Shown piece by piece: positions 1-7,900 of a stretch of DNA of 13,046 bases (positions are counted from its first letter, which is position 1; each line of letters begins with the position of its first letter). A program made the translations under genes and the position numbers. The DNA is from Ruminococcus sp. (lineage in GTDB: Bacteria; Bacillota; Clostridia; Oscillospirales; Acutalibacteraceae). Location of the stretch: contig SFIQ01000028.1 in assembly GCA_004555265.1 (NCBI GenBank), positions 1-13,046 on the forward strand, written 5' to 3'. The notes under the pieces were generated by a model that saw only the letters and a program-made list of their open reading frames with translations, had not been told where the DNA came from and searched no databases.

Positions 1-1562
1 TCCTTAGTAACTATGTCTAAAATAGCATCACAGATTTTATTACTGCTTTCAATTTTAAATGTTTCATGTTTGCCCTTAGTACTCGGAATTGGTTCGCTGA
101 TGTTTTTTAAGAAATCTGTCCACACACTATATTTGTAAATGTAGTATTTTTCGGGGTATTCAAAAGCTAAATAAACCGAGATTGCATGTAAATCCTGATA
201 ATGATTTAAGTTGCGCTCTTTAACAAAAATATCAAAACCTGCACGAAAGTCATCAAAGCGACTTGATAATGGCAAAGATTCATCGTAAAGCATTTTAAAT
301 AATCCGCGGATTTCTTCAGGATGTTCAGCTGATATTTCTTTAAGCATTCTTAATGGATAATACTGACCTGCCGCAAGAAGGTTAAATGTTTTTGCAAAAG
401 CCTTTTCTAACATTTCGGTAAAATCAGGAGCATTTATATCCCAATTATCCTTGTACTGCTTAATCGCTTCCCATTTATAACGTTCCTGTTTGTCAATGGT
501 ACTGAAATTTAATTTATAATCTTCTATTATGTCTAATATTTTAGTTGTTGTAACAGAATCGCATTCTTCTTTATTCGATGCAAACTCAAAAGCTTTTTGC
601 GAAAGCTCGTAAAACCTTTTTGCCATTGTATGCTCATGATTAAATGATCTTTCCAATGATTTAATATCGTGAAGATACCTCCTGCCATCCGGCAATTCAC
701 GAGTTGAAATAGATAGTCCAACCGGTGGATTAAATTCAGGCAAATATGTTCTGCTTACTGAATCTAAACTTAAAAATGACTTAGGTCTTACCCAATAGAG
801 TCCGATAGTAATATTCCATTTAACTTGCCGCTGAGTAATAACTTGATTGTAAACATCAATAAACTCTTGCTCTTTTGAAGTGTCCCCGTTGGCATAAACA
901 AGAGCCGTTTCAAAAAGGTGCCACAAATTTTCAATATCATTCTCTTCACGGTTTGCTTTGCATGCAAAAAACCATGCAGACATATTCATAAGCACAGGAA
1001 CGCCCTTAAAATCTCTAGGCACATCTGCAACTACTGAAAAAGCTTCTTTATATTTACGAATAATTGCAATTCTGGTTTCATCACGCATACCTTTATTAAA
1101 AGAACCGAATACAGTAAACGGGTCAATATCATCATAATCTTCTCTACCTTGTTCCCTAAAAGGATACTCAAAAGGCAAGTCGTCAAAACAGCCTTTAATA
1201 ATTTCAAGTAATTCTTCACGATTGTTCTTATAGGCTATAAGTTTTGTGGCAAACTCTTCGTAAAAAGGTATCCAAGTAAAGATATGATTATCGAGATTTT
1301 GTCCTTGGCGAAATTGTATATATTTATTTAATTTTGATGCGTATGTCCGAACATCATGCTCGTTTTTGCCAATTCTTTCAGGATTTTATCTCGTTTCTTG
1401 TATAATATCATAAAGCATTTTGCATTGGTCTTTTTCAAATTCCGCATCAATATCTACACAAAAGAGTTTTTCAATATTATCAAGGCCATTACAATAACTT
1501 CCTGGGCTTGCATAATTTTTGTTATGCAAATATTCTAAAAATCCTTGTTTTTGATAAGACAT
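1..1562 (-). pseudogene. McrB-like restriction ATPase, N-terminal part, interrupted by an in-frame stop and cut by the window edge
   Basis: The minus strand stays open in one frame from the ATG at 1562 to the left edge, about 520 codons, except for a single TAA at 1388-1386. Both sides of the stop read in the same frame (checked at codons starting at 1577, 1388 and 800), so this is a nonsense change and not a frameshift. The product starts MSYQKQGFLEYL. Further on it has a segment LYWVRPKSFLSLDS and, near the edge, PEKYYIYKYSVWTDFL. From memory these are typical of the N-terminal half of McrB-type AAA+ proteins in modification-dependent restriction. The Walker motifs would lie beyond the window. 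The sequence around the stop (...ETR, stop, NPERIGK...) continues smoothly, so a lysine or glutamine codon may have been lost. The start is set by GGAGGG a few bases upstream of ATG; an upstream TTG at 1577 lies on that site and is less likely. No good ATG follows the stop until about 1090, so a full-length restart is unlikely. Base composition is clearly more AT-rich than the genes to the right. McrB identity is moderately sure; the stop itself is seen directly. Confidence 0.62.
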
Positions 1563-1596
1563 GAAATCCCTCCACAATTACACTTGTAACAAAAGC

Positions 1597-1613
1597 ATAT
1601 TATTTAATAATAT
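1597..1613. promoter_or_regulatory. A/T palindrome at the mcrB-like transcription start
   Basis: ATATTATT-T-AATAATAT is a perfect palindrome with 8-bp arms and a one-base centre. It overlaps the last bases of the -10 element and the predicted start of transcription. It could be an operator. Arms made only of A and T arise by chance more easily in this AT-rich stretch, so confidence is low. Confidence 0.3.
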
Positions 1614-1640
1614 TATACTATTTTCTTGCATAAAAATCAA
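1612..1640 (-). promoter_or_regulatory. Promoter of the mcrB-like gene
   Basis: On the minus strand TTGATT (1640-1635) and a perfect TATAAT (1617-1612) are separated by 17 bases. Transcription would start near 1605, about 43 bases upstream of the ATG at 1562. Spacing and sequence fit a sigma-A promoter well. Confidence 0.65.
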
Positions 1641-1908
1641 TTTATACAATTAAACGACAAAATACACACAACTAAACAGCAAAATACTCGCCGTCACCGT
1701 TTTCAAGACTTTGCAACTCTCCTTTTTTATCATTCCGCAAGCAAAGCGGCGCGTGTGAATTATAAACCCAATTTTTGGAATTTCACAAGGAACATATATT
1801 GTTTTTTTCTACCAGTGCACGCTTTGTATTCTTTGACATGTTTCGCATACTGTTTTGGAAATTTTACATTGATATGAAAGGCCAGTGCGGATTTGTGTCC
1901 GAACATCT
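1641..1908. other. Intergenic stretch with no supported gene
   Basis: Between the mcrB-like promoter and the repeat at 1909 I see no gene I can defend. The plus frame 1626-1877 is open for 83 codons but has no ribosome binding site, no recognisable domain and an unremarkable composition. A small inverted repeat CGGA/TCCG lies near 1888-1901. The composition changes here from AT-rich on the left to more balanced on the right. Confidence 0.5.
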
Positions 1909-1962
1909 GACATCTAACGAGTCAGGTTTTCTCCCCCCCGCGCTGACCGCGTGACTGACTAG
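1909..1962 (+). repeat. Short interspersed repeat, left copy (flanks the phosphatase gene)
   Basis: The stretch starts with GACATCTAACG, passes through a C-rich centre and ends GCGCTGACCGCGTGAC then TGACTAG. It aligns by hand with 3613-3668 in the same orientation with one or two one-base gaps, about three quarters identical, with many transition differences. This copy has lost most of the strong central hairpin seen in the right copy. The family is not one I can name. Confidence 0.5.
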
Positions 1963-2002
1963 GAAACGGCAGGATCCGCGGCGCAAACGGCTTGTACTGT
2001 CA

Positions 2003-2031
2003 TTGACAACATTTTTCAAATATGCTATATT
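2003..2031 (+). promoter_or_regulatory. Promoter of the alkaline phosphatase gene
   Basis: A perfect TTGACA (2003-2008) is followed after exactly 17 bases by TATATT (2026-2031). Transcription should begin near 2038, giving a leader of about 60 bases. Six-base blocks resembling TTNACA stand 11 bases apart at 1992-1997 (TTGTAC), 2003-2008 (TTGACA) and 2014-2019 (TTTCAA). This is reminiscent of PhoP (Pho box) spacing in Gram-positive bacteria and may mark phosphate control. That last point is inference. Confidence 0.7.
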
Positions 2032-2044
2032 GCTTACAAATAAC

Positions 2045-2080
2045 AGACAGCAAAATGTGGCAGAAAACTGCCCCCTGTCT
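2045..2080 (+). promoter_or_regulatory. Nested hairpin in the phosphatase leader
   Basis: AGACAG (2045-2050) pairs with CTGTCT (2075-2080). Inside it GGCAG (2059-2063), AAAA and CTGCC (2068-2072) form a tight hairpin. The structure lies between the predicted transcription start and the ribosome binding site. It may stabilise the mRNA or tune translation; no known riboswitch class is evident. Confidence 0.4.
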
Positions 2081-2099
2081 TTGTATGAAGGTGTGGTTT

Positions 2100-3230
2100 A
2101 TGAAAAAGAAAATTTTGATTGCCGTTACGGCTCTCGTGCTTTGTGCCGCTTTGGTCACAGGTGGCGTATTCGGTGTATTGGGCATATCCTTGAACAAACG
2201 ACTTGCGCTGAGCAATGAACTGACAGGTCTTAGCGGTGCATATAAAAATGTCATTTTGCTTATCGGCGACGGTATGGGCAAAAACCACATGAAAGCCGGC
2301 GAGGCCGTGTACGGCAAAGATTTTGAAATGCGGACGCGTGCCGTTCTGGCAGGCGAAGCCATGACTTTCAGCCGTGCTTTAACAGGTCCCACCGATTCAG
2401 CCGCGTCGGCAACGGCTTTGAGTACAGGCGTTAAGGTTGACAACGGCGAGGTTGCCCGTCATAAAGGCGAAAACATAAAGTCCAATATGGAACTTGCGAT
2501 TGAAAACGGTATGGCAACAGGCGTTATAGCCGCCGAGGGCGTCAAGGGCGCTACGCCCGCAGGCTTTTCGGCACACGCAAATGACAGAAACGATTTGGAC
2601 GATATTCTCGAAACGCAACTGACAAGCAAGATTGATTTATTTATGGGCGGCGCAAAAGAATACTACGATGAACACGCCGCAAAAATTCAGGACGCAGGAT
2701 ATACATATTTTTCGGATATGAACGATTTTGAAAATTCCGCAGACAAATTGTGGGGCGTATTTGCAGAATTACCCACAGATGCCGAAAAGTCGAGCAGTAC
2801 CGCACCTACTCTTGCGCAGATTAGCGTTGCGGCAATCGAATATCTTGACGAAAAAAGCGGAGACAACGGCTTTTTCCTGATGATTGAGGAATCCTACATT
2901 GACAAAATGAGCCACAATAACGATATGGACGGTATGCTTGCCCATATGCTGGCTTATAACGATACAGTCAATGCGGTGCTGGATATTGCCGAGGAAATCG
3001 GCGACACACTCGTAATTGCCACCGCTGACCACGAAACCGGCGGGTTGCAGTACAACGGCGAGGTTGCAACAGCCCTGAATGACAAGATGTTTACAAAAAC
3101 GCATCACACAAAAGCAAATGTGCCGTATTTTATATACAGCAAACTTGACGGTATTCCCGAAACGCTGAACAACACGCAGATAGCCTTTATCTGCCGTTAC
3201 TACATAACGAACAGACCAATAGCGGCATAA
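2100..3230 (+). CDS. Alkaline phosphatase, secreted or membrane-anchored
   Basis: This 376-residue protein belongs to the PhoA-type alkaline phosphatase family, which hydrolyses phosphate monoesters outside the cytoplasmic membrane using two zinc ions and one magnesium ion. The chosen start MKKKILIAVTALVL gives a basic N-terminus and a hydrophobic stretch (about 5-30) that acts as signal peptide or anchor. AAGG at 2088-2091 lies 8 bases upstream. An upstream in-frame ATG at 2022 falls inside the promoter and is rejected. NVILLIGDGMG (50-60) carries the metal-binding Asp57. TDSAASATA (98-106) has the nucleophile Ser100. EESYIDKMSH (263-272) supplies Glu263, Asp268 and His272, with the same spacing as E. 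coli Glu322, Asp327 and His331. ADHETGG has Asp310-His311, and HHT has His336, equivalent to His412. All checked active-site positions are present. It is shorter than E. coli PhoA (471) but of normal size for Clostridia. A promoter with Pho-box-like spacing suggests phosphate limitation as the signal. Confidence 0.93.
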   Translation: MKKKILIAVTALVLCAALVTGGVFGVLGISLNKRLALSNELTGLSGAYKNVILLIGDGMGKNHMKAGEAVYGKDFEMRTRAVLAGEAMTFSRALTGPTDSAASATALSTGVKVDNGEVARHKGENIKSNMELAIENGMATGVIAAEGVKGATPAGFSAHANDRNDLDDILETQLTSKIDLFMGGAKEYYDEHAAKIQDAGYTYFSDMNDFENSADKLWGVFAELPTDAEKSSSTAPTLAQISVAAIEYLDEKSGDNGFFLMIEESYIDKMSHNNDMDGMLAHMLAYNDTVNAVLDIAEEIGDTLVIATADHETGGLQYNGEVATALNDKMFTKTHHTKANVPYFIYSKLDGIPETLNNTQIAFICRYYITNRPIAA

Positions 3231-3245
3231 GGTAAGCGCCGCAGA

Positions 3246-3458
3246 ATGACCGGTTGCGTGTATGTGTGCACGAATCTGTTTCTTTTATCCGAAAAACAAA
3301 CGGACTCCGCATCCGCATCGGAACCCCAAGCGCAACCGCAAAACTCGCAAAACACGCCCACCGAAAGCACAACAAAAAATGATGTGCAAAGCAATCCGTC
3401 GTTACCGCCCAAAGCCGACAGTCAAAAGGGCGAATGGGGCGCTTCGGTAAACAATTAA
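3246..3458 (+). CDS. Short low-complexity ORF, in frame with the phosphatase after its stop
   Basis: I do not recognise this 70-residue ORF. It begins MTGCVYVCTNLFLL and then becomes a Ser/Gln/Pro/Thr-rich linker (ASASEPQAQPQNSQN and onward) of the sort that joins a lipid anchor or signal to an exported domain. It lacks a convincing ribosome binding site. It lies in the same frame as the phosphatase, whose TAA is at 3228-3230, with only five sense codons between that stop and its ATG. It may be the former C-terminal tail of the phosphatase, a remnant of a separate lipoprotein gene, or chance. The amino-acid pattern favours a real coding past, and nothing shows that it is translated now. Confidence 0.3.
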   Translation: MTGCVYVCTNLFLLSEKQTDSASASEPQAQPQNSQNTPTESTTKNDVQSNPSLPPKADSQKGEWGASVNN

Positions 3459-3466
3459 CAGAAAAA

Positions 3467-3520
3467 GTGAGAAACAAGTATGCCAAGTTTGATAAGGCGA
3501 TAGTTGTTTCTCACTGTTTT
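3467..3520. terminator. Bidirectional terminator between convergent genes
   Basis: GTGAGAAACAA (3467-3477) pairs perfectly with TTGTTTCTCAC (3504-3514), an 11-bp stem. The 26-base loop could form a small inner stem. The plus strand continues with TGTTTTATTTT. On the minus strand the stem is followed by TTTTTC. It therefore suits both the phosphatase from the left and read-through of the hydrolase from the right. The long loop is unusual for a simple intrinsic terminator. Confidence 0.6.
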
Positions 3521-3584
3521 ATTTTACCGCTGTTTTTCATTTCGTGAAATTGAAAATAGCGCGTATGGAAATGCATTAGAGGAC

Positions 3585-3604
3585 GAGGCACAGAACGGTG
3601 CCTC
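3585..3604. repeat. Small hairpin next to the right repeat copy
   Basis: GAGGCAC (3585-3591) and GTGCCTC (3598-3604) form a perfect 7-bp stem with the loop AGAACG. It stands just outside the related repeat at 3613-3668 and may belong to the same element. Confidence 0.4.
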
Positions 3605-3612
3605 TGATATGA

Positions 3613-3668
3613 GACATCAAACGGGGCGGGTGTTCCCCCGCCCCGCGCCGACTGCGCTACCGATTTAG
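3613..3668 (+). repeat. Short interspersed repeat, right copy
   Basis: This copy begins GACATCAAACG and aligns with 1909-1962 in the same orientation. It contains a very strong GC hairpin (see the terminator entry at 3622-3645). Its last bases overlap the stop codon of the hydrolase gene, so the hydrolase ends right at the border of the repeat. The two copies bracket the phosphatase gene and the ORF after it. Confidence 0.5.
3622..3645 (-). terminator. GC-rich hairpin after the hydrolase gene, possible terminator
   Basis: CGGGGCGGG (3622-3630) and CCCGCCCCG (3637-3645) form a perfect 9-bp stem with a six-base loop. On the minus strand it follows the hydrolase stop by about 20 bases. It is then followed by TTTGATG, a short T run. 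Stem strength is high and the T tract weak, so termination is plausible but not certain. It is also the core of the right repeat copy. Confidence 0.45.
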
Positions 3669-4789
3669 TTTACCGGCGTTGTTTCTTTGGTTTCCAACGT
3701 ACAATGCGTTACATCGTTCCAATGACGGCGGATGACAATATCCGCAGAAAGGTCCGTATTGTTATAGGAAACAGACCATTGTGTATTGCTTGTGACGGAA
3801 TCGGGGTTGGGGTCTTGTGCCGCCGCTTTCATTGCGTTCCACGCGGTATCGCCGGTGTAATTGCCTTTTTCCTCCGAAAACACCTGCAACACAGCGTCAT
3901 AACGCTCTCTGCCGTGGCCGTAGATGCCGTTTTTCTGATTCGGAAGCACCTTATCCGTATGGCGAATAAAGAAATTCGTAACCGCCTCTGACGGCGTGTC
4001 GATCAGTTCTCTCAATTCACCGTTAATGTCATATTCTACGACTCTGCCATCACCGGTTGCATCGGTTATGTAGAAATGGTAATCTCTGCCGCTGGATGCA
4101 AACATATCATAACCACGCAAAAGTTCAACCGCTTCTTGTGTGGTCGCCGCCCTGTCAAGCACAAGGCGTATGGCAAGCGTAGTCGCAATGACAGGCTTGC
4201 CTGTGCTTTGGCGTACAGGCTCGCTGTCCAATGTCAACACAGCAATAGAAACGCCCTTCTCGTTCATACCGTCAAGGCAGATAAACGGCGCGGTAAGACT
4301 CGCCAACTCTTTTTTGATATTCTCATCGGGCACATTTGCCGAAACATTGTCAAGCGCGGCGAAGGCAATCGACTTATAGCCGTCCTTCGGTGCACAGTAA
4401 ACCAACATAGCAGATGTATCTTTTCTAAAATCGTAATTCCGTCCCATATGCACGCCGCCGTCCGTATCGGTCAGCGTAAATGCCGTACAGCCGAAATTGG
4501 GCGCTTTAATATTCACGGGCAACAGCGGAAGAGCCTCTTTCAAAATTGCGTCAATCATCGTTTGGTCATCTTTGATGCCATACGCAATGATGTCATCAAG
4601 GCTATAATTATACGCAACATCCATACGATATAGATTGTAGCCATCTTCATAGTTCGTGAGTTGTTCAATACTGTTCATCGTTTGAATTCGTGTAAAATAC
4701 AGCCCCACAAAGGAAGCGACTGCAATTACAACCACAACCAATAAAACGAGCAGAACTTGAAAAATGCGTTTCAATCCTTTTTTCATCAT
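3665..4789 (-). CDS. Membrane-anchored Ntn hydrolase, choloylglycine hydrolase/linear amide C-N hydrolase family
   Basis: The 374-residue product is related to bile salt hydrolases and penicillin V acylases, Ntn hydrolases that cleave linear amide bonds with an N-terminal cysteine. Residues 12-32 are a strong transmembrane helix after a basic start (MMKKGLKR), so the catalytic part should face outward. FGCTAFTL has the probable nucleophile Cys101. GRNYDF follows with Arg117 and Asp120, at +16 and +19 from the cysteine, as for Cys2, Arg18 and Asp21 of bile salt hydrolases. GHGRERYD nearer the C-terminus fits the later catalytic arginine. Cleavage before Cys101 would be needed for activity. The start is set by AAGGAG five bases upstream of the ATG at 4789; a second ATG at 4786 is equally usable, and an in-frame ATG at 4864 has no binding site. 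The substrate could be bile salts, N-acyl amino acids or a homoserine lactone-like amide; the sequence does not decide. It lies about 127 bp downstream of the dockerin gene on the same strand. Confidence 0.82.
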   Translation of the reverse strand: MMKKGLKRIFQVLLVLLVVVVIAVASFVGLYFTRIQTMNSIEQLTNYEDGYNLYRMDVAYNYSLDDIIAYGIKDDQTMIDAILKEALPLLPVNIKAPNFGCTAFTLTDTDGGVHMGRNYDFRKDTSAMLVYCAPKDGYKSIAFAALDNVSANVPDENIKKELASLTAPFICLDGMNEKGVSIAVLTLDSEPVRQSTGKPVIATTLAIRLVLDRAATTQEAVELLRGYDMFASSGRDYHFYITDATGDGRVVEYDINGELRELIDTPSEAVTNFFIRHTDKVLPNQKNGIYGHGRERYDAVLQVFSEEKGNYTGDTAWNAMKAAAQDPNPDSVTSNTQWSVSYNNTDLSADIVIRRHWNDVTHCTLETKETTPVN

Positions 4790-4916
4790 ATTCTCTCCTT
4801 CATCATAATATATGTGCCTCTCGCACGCAAAACGCCGCAGGCAAGAAACTGTGTACTGCATCATGCGGATTGTCCATGTTCTATGTCTGTGGCGCTTTTA
4901 TGCCGTTATTGCTTGT

Positions 4917-7900
4917 TTACCCGATTTTTTGCGTAATTGTATAGTTGTTTGCGGCTTGCAAACTGATTTGCGACGCATCAAATGCGTCCACCGCGCCGTC
5001 GCGGTTGGCATCTGCCGCCAACGAGAACCAAACATTTTCAATTTCCGCCGCGCCGACGGCTTTTAACATCACGGTGTCTTTATCTGTCGAGTCCACGAGT
5101 CCGTCGCCGTTGACATCGCCGTAAAGGACAACCGTTACGGTTTTAATTTCCGCGTTTGTGGTACGGTTATAATATGTGATTGTTGCGCCCGTGCCCACAA
5201 GGTCGGTATCGGTGAGTGCTACGCCGTTTATATTCTTGATTTTCACATACATATCCGATGTGTTCAATTCCGCTTGGCAGTCGGCAGCCGTATTTGCGCC
5301 TAAAACGAAGCCTTCGGCGTGCATATCGGCTTCAATAATCACAATATGCTGTTCCGCGCCGCAAATTGTGCAAATCCCGTCAACGAAATTGTGGGGCGGG
5401 AGTTCCTCGCTGCCCGCAACATTTTCATATTTGTATGTGGGCGTACCGGGCGCACCTACGCAACCGGGATATGACGCATTGTAATATACCGTGCCGTGGG
5501 TGTTATCAAGCGTGGGGTAACCGTCTGTGCCCAGCGTTTGATACCAGACCTGTGTGCCGTCTGTTACGCCGTTGCTTAAAAGATATGCAACCTCACCGCT
5601 TGTAAACTGCGTTGCGGTTTTCGCGGAAACATTTTCTTCTGTGCTTCCCGAAGATTTTCCTACGGCGTCTCCCTTAAACAACTTACTGTTGTAATAGCAA
5701 TTGCTGATCGTACTTATATCGTTAAAGCCGCAAACACCGCCGGCTCGGTCGGGAGCAGTAACTTCACCTGAACTGAAACAATTATTTACGGTAGCAAAGC
5801 AATTATAACCGACTATACCGCCTGCGACATAGTTTGAGGCACTTATTGCGCCTGTGTTGTAACAGTTTTCAATTTTTCTGTCCCGATTATAACCGGATAT
5901 ACCGCCGACATAGAATACACCGTTGACTGTGCTTGTATTATAGCAGTTTACTATTGTGCCGTGATTTACGCCGCACACACCGCCGACATATCCTTTACCG
6001 TTGAAATAGGAACCGACAACGCCGACATTTTTAATCCTTCCGTCCGAACAACCGAATAAGCCCACATATTCCGCACTTGCATCGTCAAAATACAAGCCTG
6101 TTATTTTGTGACCTTGACCGTCAAAAGTACCGCTGTACATATTATCTCTGCTGCCAATAGGCGTCCATTCAAGATAATTGCCCATATTCGCGATGGAATT
6201 TACGGTAATATCGTTTACGAGCACTGCGTTTGCAGAGGTGTTTTTCGCTGTACCGTCCGTCAGCGTACCGTTTACAAGGGCGGCAAACCAATAAAGATTT
6301 GCATAGTTTTTGATTTGATACACGCCGTTTACCAATTCGGGCGGTTCGTAACTGCCGCAGCCGGAGCACACGCCGTTCACATAATTATGCTTTTTCTCAA
6401 TAACATTTATTGTTATATCGTCCGTGCATGTTCCACCGTTTTTGGTTAAAGATACGGTTATAGTTTTACTGCCCACCGTTGACATATCTATATCGTCAAT
6501 ATCGGTTGTGAAGGTTGTAACCGTTTCAGAGAAACCGTCGGAATAATATGCCGTTACGGTTATATCTGCCGGTTTTACGGTTGTATCCAACAAATACTCC
6601 GCATTTACAATCGTAGCTTCGATTCTTTCAGGCGCAATTGCGACCTTTTCGTCCGTTTGATTACAGCCGGTGTTTCCGCACTCGTGCCAATGGCTTGTGT
6701 CGTCGCTGTGCCACGCTCCGCTGAAATCGTGGGAAATCGCAGGTGTGACTATCAGACCGCAAACCGAACAGAAAATCGGTGTTGTGCAGTCGCCGTCGTC
6801 CGCTTCGGGGAAGTGCCCGGTGCCATTTACCGTTACGGTTACAGAGGTTGTATTGCCTGCCTTGTCCGTAGCGATGATTGTTTGTGTGCCCTCTGCCGCA
6901 TACAAAGCAAACTGATTGTTCGCGTCGAGTGAAACGGAGTTTCCGTTTACGGTAACGCTTGCAATATAATTATCCGTAACGGTAACTGTTTGTGCTTCGC
7001 AATAGGTTTTGCCGTTTTCAACGCCCAAAATCACAGGCGCAGTACCGTCCAGCACAAGTCCGTTGGAGCTCATATAGGTTACATTGCCGCTTGTATCGGT
7101 CAGTTTTGCATAAATCACACACTTTTTATCGGGATTGATACCGAAAGCCTCGGTATATGCGGTAAAGGAAGCTGTTTCAAGGTCGGCGGCGGTAAGCGCT
7201 TTGTCGCTTAACAGATATTCTGTTGTAACCGCTTCACCGCTGTTGTCGCTTGCGGTGATTGTTACCGTAAGCGAATCCTTAAAGAACAGACCGAAGGTAA
7301 TATCATTGAGAACCTTGTTCCACTTGTTTGTGCCGATACTGATTTCGCCCGTGGGCGCAGTTATATCTTGATAATGTGCCGTATAAGCTCTGTTGCCCAT
7401 ACTGCCTTTCGGCACAGTAACGGTCATATTGGCTTCACCGGATAAGCCCGTGCCGCTCCAACCGGTAAATTTATATCCGGTCTTTGTAGGATTGGTAAGT
7501 GTAATGGCATCACTTTCCACCGTATAGCTTGCGGGATTGGTTGCCGTGCCGCCGTTTAAATTATAGGTTAGATTGTAGGATATGGGATTGCTGAATTTTG
7601 CCGTTAAAGTAATATTTTCACTTAACGCAGAACCGAATGTGTATTTGGTACTGCCGTTATACCAACCGTCAAAAGTCTGATAGCCGTATTTCGTTGCGTC
7701 AGGTGAAATAGGTGCAACCGTTTTGTAGCCGGAGTCGGAATCCACCACCTCATAGGCGTAGGTATTGCCGCCGATTTGGAAAGTGATTTTTTTCCTTTCA
7801 ACTTTAACAGTTGAATCGATTGTGCCGTAATATATGCCGCCGTACAGATGGGTATAGCCCGATATTTTTCCGGTAAACGCAGTCGGGGTACTGCTTGTGC

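Noticed and set aside
1650..1733. 27-codon minus-strand ORF with a hydrophobic tail (ILLFSCVYFVV) and an internal AAGGAG before a TTG
   Set aside because: Tempting as a leader or toxin-like peptide, but it is short, the ATG lacks a ribosome binding site, and there is no antisense RNA or conservation evidence.
1626..1877. 83-codon plus-strand ORF in the intergenic stretch
   Set aside because: No ribosome binding site, no recognisable domain, and aromatic/AT-driven composition; it overlaps the mcrB-like promoter region.
2022..2099. Upstream in-frame start for the phosphatase
   Set aside because: It lies inside the -10 region and before the predicted transcription start; the ATG at 2100 has a proper signal peptide and binding site.
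2000..3107. Several ORFs antisense to the phosphatase gene
   Set aside because: They are shadows of a clear coding frame and lack start signals and domains.
4790..4864. 25-residue N-terminal extension of the hydrolase
   Set aside because: The upstream ATG has no ribosome binding site, while AAGGAG stands just before the ATG pair at 4789/4786, which begins a normal basic-plus-hydrophobic anchor.
4790..4916. Separate promoter for the hydrolase gene (TTGCGT-17-TATGAT)
   Set aside because: Its -10 would fall almost on the ribosome binding site, leaving too little leader; kept only as a weak possibility.
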